Source of the DNA: a bacterium
GTDB lineage: Bacteria > UBP18 > UBA7526
Direction of reading: 5' to 3'
Assembly: GCA_030615855.1 (NCBI GenBank)
Contig: JAUWYL010000002.1
Location: forward strand, 1-64,000
Length of the DNA stretch: 64,000 nucleotides
Under the pieces are notes generated by a model. That model was not told where the DNA came from. It did not search any database and saw nothing but the letters and a program-made list of their open reading frames with translations. The position numbers and the translations under genes were made by a program. This document shows, piece after piece, positions 25,379 to 33,499 of the stretch (positions are counted from its first letter, which is position 1; every line of letters starts with the position of its first letter).

Positions 25379-26599
25379 TTACTTGGTGAGAAGCGGTTCT
25401 ATCCTCTGAGTGAAGATGGATTCCCAGGTATAGTTCCTCAATACCTTCTTGAACATAGGGATAGTGGGCTGTCTTTGATAATACTTAATTATCCCTGAGG
25501 CAAGTTCCTTAGGGCTCTTCTTTAAGTCAAGATAGTGAACATCTCTCTCCCCCACTTCTTTCAAGGGAGGAATATTAGCACAGGCCACAGGAAGGTTAAC
25601 TAATCCAGATTCCAATAGGGGGATACCAAAGCCTTCCTGAGCACTGGGGAATAATAACATATCACATGATAGATAGAGGCTTTTTAGCATAGAATATCCT
25701 ACTTTTATTCCCTCCTCATAGAGAAAGATGACCTTCCTTTTCATCCGGGATCTATTTCTTAGGTCTTTTAGAGATCGATAATACCTCATAGAGTCGATGT
25801 TGTGGGGATCAGGAGGCCCGGTAATAATTAAAGCGGTCTTGAGTTTTTTATTCAATTCCTTGGTAATCTTTATCGCCAGTTCCAGATTCTTTCTCTTCAC
25901 CATCCTGGTGGGAAGAAGCATAACCAGATCTTGTTTAAAGAGATTAAACCTCTTGAAAATTTTCAGAACATCTTCATTTAAATCTAAGAAGCTTCTATGA
26001 TCGACTCCATCAGGAACTACAGTTATCTTTTTGGGATTAATCTTGAGGAGATGAGAGAGCTGCTTTTGGCGCTCTTTAGAGATAACAATATATCTTACTT
26101 CTGGAATGGGCTTGGAGATCATATTCCAGGGGTATTTATTCTTGGCCTTCTTCTTATAGACCGGGTCCTTGAAGGTGGCGTCGTGGCACCAAGCGATGAA
26201 CCTCTTCTTCTTATGTTCCCTGATATATTTCTCTAAGGCGGCGGTAAGGGGAAGGTTGAAGTGCATGGTCAGGACATTATGGATGATGACAAGATCGACA
26301 TTTTTAAACTCACGAGTTAGTTTCCCGTAGATTCTCTCAGTTGCTCGATGGAATTTGGCACTCACTATATCCTTCTCAAGTTCCGCATTTATTCTCTTAT
26401 TCATTTTTGAGAGCGAATCCGCCTCGGGAATAATGATTACCGGGATTTTCTTATGGAATCTCTCTCCCCTTCCGGCAACAACCTTCACCTTATAGCCATG
26501 CTTGAGCATCTCTCTGGCATGAGCCTCCAAGATGAACTCCACCCCTCCGATTACTGGAGGAGAGGAATAATGAACGATAGCAATTCTTGGTTTAGACAT
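25379..26599 (-). CDS. GT4-family glycosyltransferase (possibly MggS-like)
   Basis: 406 residues. GT-B fold: N-terminal IAIVHYSSPPVIGGVEF (acceptor-side glycine loop), C-terminal KKITVVPDGVD, LLPTRMVKRKNLELAI and PSAQEGFGIPLLESG, the E-x7-E type donor site of retaining GT4 enzymes. Soluble, no membrane helix. The neighbours (GpgP-like phosphatase, GpgS, GDP-mannose supply genes) suggest it may add a second sugar to glucosylglycerate, as MggS-type GT4 enzymes do. That is inference from context; other acceptors are possible. Confidence 0.8.
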   Translation of the reverse strand: MSKPRIAIVHYSSPPVIGGVEFILEAHAREMLKHGYKVKVVAGRGERFHKKIPVIIIPEADSLSKMNKRINAELEKDIVSAKFHRATERIYGKLTREFKNVDLVIIHNVLTMHFNLPLTAALEKYIREHKKKRFIAWCHDATFKDPVYKKKAKNKYPWNMISKPIPEVRYIVISKERQKQLSHLLKINPKKITVVPDGVDHRSFLDLNEDVLKIFKRFNLFKQDLVMLLPTRMVKRKNLELAIKITKELNKKLKTALIITGPPDPHNIDSMRYYRSLKDLRNRSRMKRKVIFLYEEGIKVGYSMLKSLYLSCDMLLFPSAQEGFGIPLLESGLVNLPVACANIPPLKEVGERDVHYLDLKKSPKELASGIIKYYQRQPTIPMFKKVLRNYTWESIFTQRIEPLLTK

Positions 26600-26706
26600 G
26601 ATAAACTCCTTTACCTATAGAGTAAAGCAAGAAGTATAACGGTTACTACGCTTCGCTGTTACTAACGGTTACTACGTCCCGATAAGGTCGGGACTGTTAC
26701 TAGCGG
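26600..26706. repeat. Left GGTTACTA array flanking the four-helix-bundle pseudogene
   Basis: ATAACGGTTACTACG, TTACTAACGGTTACTACG and ACTAGCGGTTAC units around a CGTCCCGATAAGGTCGGGACTG palindrome. The right-hand spacer 27110-27174 has the inverted form (AACCGTTAGTAACCG). Confidence 0.75.
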
Positions 26707-27099
26707 TTACTTTTTGAAGCGGGTCTTCCATTTCCCTTCTTTGACTAGTTTGGATAATGAATCCAAATAATGATCAATTTGATACTTCGTTTTTCTAAAT
26801 AAGTCCTTGAGAAGGTTATATTCCTCTTTGGTGATTAGTTAATCCTCAAAACAATCATCTACATCACCTTCGAGTTCATCTAAAGAGCCTCGACTAATCT
26901 TTATTGAATGAGCAAACTCTCCTACAGTATCTTTCCTGTATCCTTCTCTGATGTTCTGTTTGGCACTTCTGGCTGCATCCCTCATCTGGCCCACTAACCT
27001 CATATGGCTCTTAGGAAATCTTTCTGTTATGCGGTAGATTAACCGGCGAATCTTACAGATATTCTGATAAAACCTCAGTTTCTCATAGGCTGCTACCAT
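26707..27099 (-). pseudogene. Four-helix-bundle (S23-like) protein gene broken by one stop codon
   Basis: The first 86 codons (RFYQNICKIRRLIYRI, then QMRDAARSAKQNIREGY and KISRGSLDELEGDVDDCFED) match the four-helix-bundle/23S-intervening-sequence protein family, about 120-130 residues long. A TAA at about 26839-26841 ends the frame. Continuing past it in the same frame gives LITKEEYNLLKDLFRK and so on to a stop at 26707-26709, which is exactly the missing last helix. A single nonsense change therefore explains it. The family's function is unknown; members often occur in rRNA introns or next to retroelement genes. Flanked by inverted GGTTACTA-type arrays. Confidence 0.8.
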
Positions 27100-27174
27100 T
27101 TATTTCCTCGTAACCGTTAGTAACCGTTTAGTAACCCTGCCTGCCGGCAGGCAGGCTTAGTAACCTCTAGTAAC
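27100..27174. repeat. Right TAGTAACC array flanking the four-helix-bundle pseudogene
   Basis: Units GTAACCGTTAGTAACCG, TTTAGTAACC and AGTAACCTCTAGTAACC surround the palindrome GCCTGCCGGCAGGCAGGC (27136-27154). Inverted relative to the left array at 26640-26710. Confidence 0.75.
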
Positions 27175-27738
27175 CTATCTTAGGGGTATTTCCATTTCTT
27201 CCCAGCTTGCCTCCCTGGGCAGTAGTTTCCAGACGTTAGAGAGATTTATTCCTAACAGATAACATTTTATTACCGTATTTATTACCTTATGTCCCACGAC
27301 GATTACCCTCCCTTTGGGATATTTCTTGGTAATTTCTCTTAAAACGTGAAGTGCTCTTTCGTAAAGGTCCAGGATGCTCTCCCCTCCAGGGGGCCTGACG
27401 CTTAAGGGTTCCTCTTCCCATCTTCGGTAAAGATTCTTATACTTCCTTCTGGCCTCTTTTACCAGAAGCCCTTGCCACTTTCCCTGGTTAAGCTCATTGA
27501 GATTAATATCCTTCTTTACTTTCAATCTGTGCGCTCGGGCAATGATTCTCGCTGTCTCGTATGAACGGGAGAGTTCACTGGAGTAGATGGCGTCTATCTT
27601 CTTTCTTTTCAATTCTTTTGCTATTCTTTTTGCCTGTCTTAGCCCCTGCTCATTCAATTTTATATCCAGCCAGCCTTGAATCTTATTTATTGGAGTCCAG
27701 GCCGTCTGGCCATGGCGTACCAGAATAACTTTAGTCAT
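27175..27738 (-). CDS. Histidine phosphatase family protein (GpgP/phosphoglycerate-mutase-like)
   Basis: 187 residues. RHGQT (about 8-12) with the phospho-acceptor histidine, SSELSRSYETARI (about 53-65), and late GHKVINTVI with the second histidine. The superfamily includes cofactor-dependent phosphoglycerate mutases, alpha-ribazole phosphatase CobC and glucosyl-3-phosphoglycerate phosphatase GpgP. Being next to gpgS favours GpgP activity (removing phosphate from glucosyl-3-phosphoglycerate). No cobalamin synthesis genes are nearby to support CobC. Confidence 0.85.
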   Translation of the reverse strand: MTKVILVRHGQTAWTPINKIQGWLDIKLNEQGLRQAKRIAKELKRKKIDAIYSSELSRSYETARIIARAHRLKVKKDINLNELNQGKWQGLLVKEARRKYKNLYRRWEEEPLSVRPPGGESILDLYERALHVLREITKKYPKGRVIVVGHKVINTVIKCYLLGINLSNVWKLLPREASWEEMEIPLR

Positions 27739-27928
27739 CTTATTTTCCTTTCCCTCTTATTACGTCCTACCTAAAGATTAGCCTACAAAGTAACAAGGTT
27801 CCTCCGATGGAATCGGAGGGCTACCTTATTCTACCAACAAATTCAACAAAAATCAAAAGAGGTTTCTGAAAAAAGTTTCAGAGCCCTCTTGGAGATTTCT
27901 GACTTTTTCAGAAATCTCCAAAAAAGGC
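27739..27928. other. Spacer with two hairpins between phosphatase and small basic gene
   Basis: Divergent spacer. It holds CCTCCGATGGAATCGGAGG (27803-27821) and a longer palindrome GGAGATTTCTGA...CAGAAATCTCC (27892-27919) just upstream of the plus-strand promoter. A partly overlapping AGAGGTTTCTGA...TTTCAGAGCCCTCT is at 27859-27886. Neither has a correctly oriented T-run. No gene seen. Confidence 0.5.
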
Positions 27929-27958
27929 TTGACAAATGGAGATTTAGTGTGCTATTAT
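27929..27958 (+). promoter_or_regulatory. Strong sigma-70 promoter for the small basic peptide gene
   Basis: TTGACA (27929-27934), 18 bp, TATTAT (27953-27958) on the plus strand, about 30 bases before the GTG start, with AAGGAGAGGAGGG as ribosome-binding site. It is the only plus-strand promoter noticed. Confidence 0.85.
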
Positions 27959-27988
27959 TAAACTAAATTTAAGGAGAGGAGGGAAAAA

Positions 27989-28099
27989 GTGGCGAAAAGA
28001 AAGAAGAGGGCGAAGAGGAAAAAGAAGGTTGTGAAAAGAAAGAAGGTTGTGAGGAGAAAGAAGAAAAAGGCAAGGAAGAGAAAGAAGAAAAAAAGATAA
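27989..28099 (+). CDS. 36-residue Lys/Arg-rich peptide
   Basis: A GTG start follows AAGGAGAGGAGGGAAAAA. The peptide contains only Met, Ala, Lys, Arg and Val (MAKRKKRAKRKKKVVKRKK...), roughly four fifths basic, with no acidic residue. It has its own promoter and a terminator right after the stop, and is the only plus-strand gene in the window. It does not match bTHX, L36 or the AURKAIP1/COX24-type small protein by eye. Likely roles are nucleic-acid binding (a histone H1 tail-like or ribosome-associated peptide), which is inference. The frame annotated on the opposite strand is a hydrophobic mirror and not a gene. Confidence 0.75.
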   Translation: MAKRKKRAKRKKKVVKRKKVVRRKKKKARKRKKKKR

Positions 28100-28120
28100 T
28101 CAAGACTTAGATAGAGAAAG

Positions 28121-28194
28121 CCCCGCACTTTTTTAATATTCATTTCTTTAGGTTGCTACTTTGAATAGATAAAAGGTGCGGGGTTCTTTTTTAT
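28121..28194 (+). terminator. Terminator of the small basic peptide gene
   Basis: Arms CCCCGCAC (28121-28128) and GTGCGGGG (28176-28183) with a long AT-rich loop, followed by TTCTTTTTTATT on the plus strand. It also abuts the convergent gpgS stop. The same AAAGGTGCGGGG arm recurs around the GIY-YIG gene at 39.2-39.5 kb. Confidence 0.8.
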
Positions 28195-29183
28195 TAGGAT
28201 CTCTTTTGCTTCTTCCTTTTCTCCCGATAGGCTTTCACAGTAATCATAGGGGGGCGCTCCACGATCTTTTTCTCAAAGGTCTCAAAAGAATACCTTTTCC
28301 CCTTCCTTTTAATAAGCCTCATGCTGGGATTTAATTCTTCTAACATCTTTAGTTTCCACAGATCCCCAGCACGGTTCAGAGCCACCTGCAGGATGGAGAA
28401 GGCCATCTTAGACAGGGTAGGGAGGGTATGATTCCTGTGGATGCGCTGATCCAGATCTACCTGGGCAATGGAGTTTAAGCCAAACTTCTTATAGATGTCA
28501 ATTAATAGTCCCGTCTCTACTCCGTAACCGATGAAGAAGGGAACTTTTTCTAATATTTCTCTCCTCCCGGCATACTCCCCGCTCAAGGGTTGGATGAATC
28601 CCGAGAGATCAGGAAAGAAAAGATTAAAGACAGGACGAAGCATGAGCGCTGTTACTCTCCCTCCTCCAGAAGGCCTTAGTGTCTTCTCTGTCTCTAACTT
28701 TATTGGCCTCTCATAGAAAGCCTTTACATAGCCTATCCTGCTATTGGTTAGAAGTGGACCGAGTAATCCATAGACGAACTTGGGATGGATGTTCTTGATA
28801 TCGGCATCGAGCCACAAGATGATATCTCCTTTTAGGAGATAGAGGCTCTTCCAAAGATTCTCTCCTTTGCCAGAATAGATTCCTTCCTCTTTTAAATAAT
28901 CGTCTGTCAAATAGACATCTGCTCCATACTTTGCTGCAATCTCTCTGGTCTTATCCGTTGAGCCAGAATCCACGATGGCTAATTCATCTATTAAGTGGTG
29001 CTTATCCATGAGTTCACTCTTGATCACGATGAGCTCGGTGGCAATGGTCTCTGCCTCATTCAGGGTGGGAAGGCCTACGCTTATGGTTAGGTTCTTCTTC
29101 TTCTTTAACCTCACCAGTTCCTTAATATCCGAGAACTGGGAGTGATGGAAGGTTCTATTTTTAAACCATTTTTCTACTTTCAT
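28194..29183 (-). CDS. gpgS: Glucosyl-3-phosphoglycerate synthase (GT81)
   Basis: 329 residues. Transfers glucose from an NDP-glucose to 3-phosphoglycerate, the first step of glucosylglycerate synthesis. Sequence order matches GpgS closely: SVGLPTLNEAETI (about 36), IVDSGSTDKT, GKGENLWKSL (about 107), WLDADIKNIHP with the metal-binding DxD (about 124), VKAFYERP, GGGRVTALMLRP, QPLSGEYAGRRE and GYGVETGLLIDI, then QRIHRNH. Glucosylglycerate is a compatible solute in nitrogen-limited or salt-stressed bacteria and a precursor of methylglucose polysaccharide. The neighbours supply phosphatase and sugar-nucleotide functions. Confidence 0.92.
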   Translation of the reverse strand: MKVEKWFKNRTFHHSQFSDIKELVRLKKKKNLTISVGLPTLNEAETIATELIVIKSELMDKHHLIDELAIVDSGSTDKTREIAAKYGADVYLTDDYLKEEGIYSGKGENLWKSLYLLKGDIILWLDADIKNIHPKFVYGLLGPLLTNSRIGYVKAFYERPIKLETEKTLRPSGGGRVTALMLRPVFNLFFPDLSGFIQPLSGEYAGRREILEKVPFFIGYGVETGLLIDIYKKFGLNSIAQVDLDQRIHRNHTLPTLSKMAFSILQVALNRAGDLWKLKMLEELNPSMRLIKRKGKRYSFETFEKKIVERPPMITVKAYREKRKKQKRS

Positions 29184-29528
29184 AAATACACCTTACTATA
29201 TTCAACCAAATAGAAATTTGAAACAAACGCATTAAATTTCTAATGTCTAATATCCAATTTCCAACAAGTTAAAAAGCATACCAGGATAGACGCCAGACAA
29301 GCTGGCTAAATTCTTCGCGATGCTCTGAATGCAGCAAATCAGTAGGCAGAATATCAGGATATCAGAACATCAGAAAATTTTTCTTTAGAGCCTAATACTC
29401 TGGTCTTCTGATACCCTTTCTACTGATACCCTGATTCTCTGATCCGCTTATTTCCTTTTGGGGTATTAGGCATTGAGAATTTTATTGGAAATTAGGAATT
29501 GGAAATTAAGTCCAGTAGGATTTAGTAA
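29184..29528. repeat. 345-base spacer made of nested inverted repeat arrays
   Basis: Outer arms: TTTCTAATGTCTAATATCC and CCAATTTCC (29235-29265) against GGAAATTAGGAATTGGAAAT (29488-29507). Inner arms: TATCAGGATATCAGAACATC (29352-29371) against CTTCTGATACCC, ACTGATACCCTGATTCTC (29404-29440). One repeat family thus sits inside another. No gene or promoter is seen. Confidence 0.7.
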
Positions 29529-30770
29529 TTAAACCTCTTCCCACCTTTCGATTAAGTAGGACTTCTCCTTCTCAAAGGCCTTGGCTTGGGCCTCAACCAC
29601 CCTCTCCGCCTCCTTACTGCTCATCCTCAAGGTCTCCTGAGCAAAGGAGCCGGTCTTGGCAAAGTAGAGAGGAGCAAAAAGGCCCAAAACATCCTCTGGG
29701 GAGATCTCTTTCTGATGATAAGCAACGGCAAAGTCATAGACAATCCTCGCCCAGAGATCGAGAGGGAACTTAAAGTTTATTATCTCTTTGGTATGGGCCA
29801 GCTCCCGTACCGCCCGGAAGTTATCCTCAGGCATGATCTCTCTCCAGATGTCATGACAGTCGGAGTAGTGATGAGCAAGCTGGCCGATCATCCCCTCCAC
29901 ATCTACTAAAAGCGCCTCGGGTTCCACAATCTGGCGATGATCGTAGATCCTCACTGGTTTAGAGCCCTTTACTTGCATCCAGTTATATTCATACTTCTCC
30001 ATCAGTTTGAATAATGTTCCTACCACTTCCCGAAACATAGGACCCAACTTTAGAGAAGGCTCTTTGGGATTGTGAATCTTTGTTCCTAATGCTACCTGGC
30101 ATATCCTATATCCCTTATTTATGGCCTCAGTGGTCATCCAGCTATCGATGCCGAAGCGAGCCACATCCCCCATCCAGACATCCTCTATCAGGTAGGCCTT
30201 GGCTAAGTCGCCAGAGAGGGCGAAGTCCCCACCCATGGGCTGTCTGATCCTCAGGCCATATAAGGCCCTGGTTAAGGGATAGGTGATGTTATTGGATATC
30301 GTTCCGTCGTATTTATGGCGAAGATAGTAAGGAGTAACATAGTCATACTTCCCGCTTAAAACGGGATGGACCATGAGCTTTATCCAGAGGGGGGTGATGC
30401 TTCTTAAATCAGAATCCAAGGTTAGAACGACCTTTGCTCCTAATATCTTGCTTGCTTCGAAGACAGATCTGAAGGCGGTCCCCTTTCCTGGAAGGCCCCT
30501 ATAGATGAAGACCATCTTATCCACTCCCTTGGGAACTGGGGCAGCGATGATGATCTCCCGGGTATCGTCTAAGGAGCCACCGTCAGAGACCAGGATGACC
30601 TTCTTATACTTAGGGAAATACTTGGCCAATCCTTCTGCTGCCTGCTGGATGACATAGCCGATGGTATCCTCATCATAGTAACAGGGAATACCGACCACGA
30701 TGTCTGCTCTCTTTATCTTGGTGCGCAGCCTATGCCTGGTCTCATTGCGTAGAGCCACTTTATATCGCAC
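29529..30770 (-). CDS. GT-A glycosyltransferase of the GpgS/GT81-GT2 type with C-terminal extension
   Basis: 413 residues. IVVGIPCYYDEDTIG (about 25-39), LVSDGGSLDDT, GLPGKGTAFRSVF, LTLDSDLRSITP (DxD at about 119-121), PMGGDFALSGDLA and FGIDSWMTTEA follow the same order as GpgS, but the body is longer. A helical C-terminal domain of about 130 residues (290-413) is unlike GpgS. Probably a second glycosyl-glycerate type enzyme or a mannosyltransferase, since GDP-mannose genes lie just upstream. Exact donor and acceptor cannot be read from sequence. Confidence 0.75.
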   Translation of the reverse strand: MRYKVALRNETRHRLRTKIKRADIVVGIPCYYDEDTIGYVIQQAAEGLAKYFPKYKKVILVSDGGSLDDTREIIIAAPVPKGVDKMVFIYRGLPGKGTAFRSVFEASKILGAKVVLTLDSDLRSITPLWIKLMVHPVLSGKYDYVTPYYLRHKYDGTISNNITYPLTRALYGLRIRQPMGGDFALSGDLAKAYLIEDVWMGDVARFGIDSWMTTEAINKGYRICQVALGTKIHNPKEPSLKLGPMFREVVGTLFKLMEKYEYNWMQVKGSKPVRIYDHRQIVEPEALLVDVEGMIGQLAHHYSDCHDIWREIMPEDNFRAVRELAHTKEIINFKFPLDLWARIVYDFAVAYHQKEISPEDVLGLFAPLYFAKTGSFAQETLRMSSKEAERVVEAQAKAFEKEKSYLIERWEEV

Positions 30771-30912
30771 GCTTCCCTCCTTTACAGAAATGTTTACCGT
30801 TTACCAGTCCCGACAGCTGTCGGGACTGTTTACCGTTTACGGTAAAAGATCGTACACCGTAAACCGTTTCAGCCAAAGGCTGATCCGCCTATGGCGGAAA
30901 CCGTAAACCTTT
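30771..30912. repeat. GTTTACC/CCGTAAA arrays around a TCCCGACAGCTGTCGGGA palindrome
   Basis: TGTTTACCGTTTACC, the perfect palindrome TCCCGACAGCTGTCGGGA (30807-30824), CTGTTTACCGTTTACGG, then the inverted CACCGTAAACCG, and a CAGCCAAAGGCTG/CCGCCTATGGCGG hairpin pair near the mutase stop. Confidence 0.8.
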
Positions 30913-32325
30913 TTAGATGCTGAAAGCCAACTCCTTTCCCGCTTCCATAATCTTTTCTAACTTTCCTTCTTCGTCTGATTCAGCATAGATTCTAATGATG
31001 GGTTCTGTCCCCGAGGTGCGAAACAAGAGCCAGCTGTTATCCTTTAAAATAAACTTTATTCCGTCTAAAGCGTCTATCTGCCTTACTTCAATATCTGCCA
31101 ATTCTTTTGGTGGATTTTTCTTTAAGGTAGAAATCAAGATGTCTCTTTTATCCAGAGGATACTCGCTATCGATCCTTTTATAGAGATAGGTGCCGAACTC
31201 TTTTGCCATCTCCTCTTGAATCTGAGCCAATGGTTTCTTCTTTAAGGCTAACATCTCGAGAAGTAACAGGCCAGATAAGAGGCCATCTCTATCCGGGACA
31301 TGATTCTTAACCCCGATTCCTCCCGACTCCTCTCCTCCGATCAGGATATCCTCTTCCAGCATTAATTCACAGATATATTTAAATCCTACCGGGGTCTTAT
31401 AGATTTCTCTCTTATGTTTTTCGGCTATCTTATTTAGCAGAGAGGTAGTGGATATGGTCTTCACTATCCCTCCCGACCATCCCCTGCTCTCAATCAAATG
31501 AAGAGTAAGTAGAGAAAGAACCTGATGGGGATTGACAAAGTTGCCTTCACTATCCATGACTCCTAACCGATCCCCATCCCCATCTGTGGCCAGTCCTAAA
31601 TCTGCCTTCTCTTCCTTTATCTTATCTATTAAGGCGCCTAAGTTCTGAGCAATGGGCTCGGGGTTCACTCCCCTGAAAGAGGGGTTCTCCTCGCCCCGAA
31701 TAGTGATGACCTGACACTTCCCTTCTTTTAAGACCTGGGCAGTATAATCCTTTCCTGCACCATACATGGAATCAACAATCACTTTAAGCGACGCTTCTTT
31801 TATTAATTCCAAATTGACGAAGGATTTCAGAAACTGGAGATAGGGCGGAGTAAAATCTATGGTCTGGATAAGTCCTTTCTTCTCTCCTTCCTCAAAATCC
31901 ATCTCTTGCGGTTTATTCTTATACAAGAAACTCTCGATCTTCTTAGTTGTTGTATCATCTGCGCTTCCCGCATACTCTCCTTTGAACTTTATTCCATTAT
32001 ATTGAAAGGGGTTATGGCTGGCAGTAATCATTATCCCCCCAGCAGCCTTCCTTTCCTTTATGGCGAAGCAGACACAGGGAACGGGCTGAATCCTATCGCT
32101 TAAGATAACCCTTATTCCATTCCCGGCTAGGACAGAGGCTACAAGATGGGCATACTCCTTAGAGAGAAAACGAGCATCATATCCTATGACGATCTCCCTT
32201 TCTCCGATCTTCTCTCCTTTAAGATAATCTGCCATGGCCTGAGAAACGATCTTAACATTCTCAAAGGTGAAATCCTCTGAGATCACCCCCCTCCAGCCAT
32301 CAGTACCAAACTTTATTTTTCCCAT
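30913..32325 (-). CDS. Phosphoglucomutase/phosphomannomutase
   Basis: 470 residues, alpha-D-phosphohexomutase family. Interconverts sugar-6-P and sugar-1-P through a phosphoserine. Active site TASHNPFQYNG (Ser at about 103), metal-binding DGDGDR (about 247-252), sugar-binding GGEESGG (about 337) and the phosphate-binding RTSGTEP near the C-terminus. The start FGTDGWRG is typical. Being next to manC suggests supply of mannose-1-P and/or glucose-1-P to the glycosylglycerate enzymes. Confidence 0.92.
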   Translation of the reverse strand: MGKIKFGTDGWRGVISEDFTFENVKIVSQAMADYLKGEKIGEREIVIGYDARFLSKEYAHLVASVLAGNGIRVILSDRIQPVPCVCFAIKERKAAGGIMITASHNPFQYNGIKFKGEYAGSADDTTTKKIESFLYKNKPQEMDFEEGEKKGLIQTIDFTPPYLQFLKSFVNLELIKEASLKVIVDSMYGAGKDYTAQVLKEGKCQVITIRGEENPSFRGVNPEPIAQNLGALIDKIKEEKADLGLATDGDGDRLGVMDSEGNFVNPHQVLSLLTLHLIESRGWSGGIVKTISTTSLLNKIAEKHKREIYKTPVGFKYICELMLEEDILIGGEESGGIGVKNHVPDRDGLLSGLLLLEMLALKKKPLAQIQEEMAKEFGTYLYKRIDSEYPLDKRDILISTLKKNPPKELADIEVRQIDALDGIKFILKDNSWLLFRTSGTEPIIRIYAESDEEGKLEKIMEAGKELAFSI

Positions 32326-32419
32326 CGTTTACCGTTTACCTGCTCCCCTGATTCATCGGGGTCGCTGTTTACCGTTTACGGTAAAAATACCGTACACCGT
32401 AAACCGTTAACCGTAAATC
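32326..32419. repeat. GTTTACC/CCGTAAA arrays between manC and the mutase
   Basis: TCGTTTACCGTTTACC, a CCCCTGATTCATCGGGG hairpin (32345-32361), CTGTTTACCGTTTACGG, then inverted ACCGTAC, ACCGTAA, ACCGTTA, ACCGTAA units ending at 32416. Confidence 0.82.
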
Positions 32420-33499
32420 TTATTCTGTGTATTTCTTTAGTTTTGGATTCTTGCCGAGTTTATGGACCAGTTCCTTTACTTCCTGGGCCCTATCTTTAGG
32501 GCAGATTAAGGTAGCATCTTCTGTTGAGATGATGATTAAATCTTTTATACCGATTGTTCCCACCATTCCTTTGCCACAGAGAATAATGGAATCTCTGGTA
32601 TCTAAAGAAGAAACTTCTCCCTTGGTAATATTCCCTTCCTTATCTTTAGGCAGGATCCTTTCCAGGGCCTGCCAGTTCCCCACATCGTCCCAGAGATAAT
32701 CTGCCTTCACCACCAGAGTATTCTTCGCCTTTTCCATTATACCATAATCTATGGATACTTTGTCCAATTTCTTATAGACTCTCTCAATTACTTTCTTCTC
32801 TTTTGAGGTGCCCAAGGCTTTTTGAATTTCTAAAAGGCCTCTGTATAGTTTGGGCATATATTTCCTCATCGCTTCCAAAATGACAGAGGTTCTCCAGATA
32901 AACATCCCGCTATTCCAGAGGTACTTGCCACTCTTCATAAACTTCAATGCTTTTTTCCTATCTGGCTTTTCCGTAAACCTCCTCACTCTATGTACTAACC
33001 GTAAACCGTAAACCGTGAACCGTAAACCCATCTCTATATACCCATATCCCGTCTCTGGCCTAGTGGGCATGATTCCCATGGTTACTAAACTATCTGTATC
33101 CTGGGCAGTCTTAATAGCCACTTTTAAGATCTTCAAAAACTTCCTCGGTTCACCAATGACATGATCTGCGGGTAAGACAACCATAACGCTATCTGGGTTT
33201 TCATTCTCTACTAATATCGCCCCCAGGCCAACCGCTGCTGCCGTATCTCGACCAAAGGGTTCAAAAACAATGTTCTTAGTTGGAATTTTGGGAATTTCGT
33301 TCTCGATTCTTGGCCCTAATCCCTTTCGAGCAATAATCAGAATATTCCTTGATTTAACCAAAGGACTTATTCTTTTTACCGTTTCATAGATCATGCTCCT
33401 CTTAGAAGCGATGGGCAAAAGCTGCTTCGGTGTTTTAATCCTTGACTTGGGCCAGAACCTTTCTCCCCTCCCCCCAGCAATAATGACTGCTTTAACCAT
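32420..33499 (-). CDS. manC: Mannose-1-phosphate guanylyltransferase
   Basis: 359 residues, without the isomerase domain of bifunctional forms. Makes GDP-mannose from mannose-1-P and GTP. Nucleotide-binding IIAGGRGERFWPKSR (about 6-20), PFGRDTAAAVGLGA, LPADHVI (about 109-115), RPETGYGYIEMG, FTEKPD (about 175-180), the NSGMF(I)W motif and DDVGNWQAL. Residues about 158-173 are encoded by a CCGTAAA-type 7-mer array (32993-33031). A GAGTGAGGGTGGC precedes the ATG at 33499. GDP-mannose would feed the glycosyltransferases of this region. Confidence 0.93.
   Translation of the reverse strand: MVKAVIIAGGRGERFWPKSRIKTPKQLLPIASKRSMIYETVKRISPLVKSRNILIIARKGLGPRIENEIPKIPTKNIVFEPFGRDTAAAVGLGAILVENENPDSVMVVLPADHVIGEPRKFLKILKVAIKTAQDTDSLVTMGIMPTRPETGYGYIEMGLRFTVYGLRLVHRVRRFTEKPDRKKALKFMKSGKYLWNSGMFIWRTSVILEAMRKYMPKLYRGLLEIQKALGTSKEKKVIERVYKKLDKVSIDYGIMEKAKNTLVVKADYLWDDVGNWQALERILPKDKEGNITKGEVSSLDTRDSIILCGKGMVGTIGIKDLIIISTEDATLICPKDRAQEVKELVHKLGKNPKLKKYTE

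Noticed and set aside
27892-27919. Terminator for the GpgP-like gene or upstream transcript
   Set aside because: The hairpin is perfect, but the T-run lies on the wrong side for either transcription direction.
27958-28143. 61-residue Phe/Leu-rich minus-strand frame
   Set aside because: It is the exact complement of the Lys/Arg peptide gene, which has its own promoter, ribosome-binding site and terminator.
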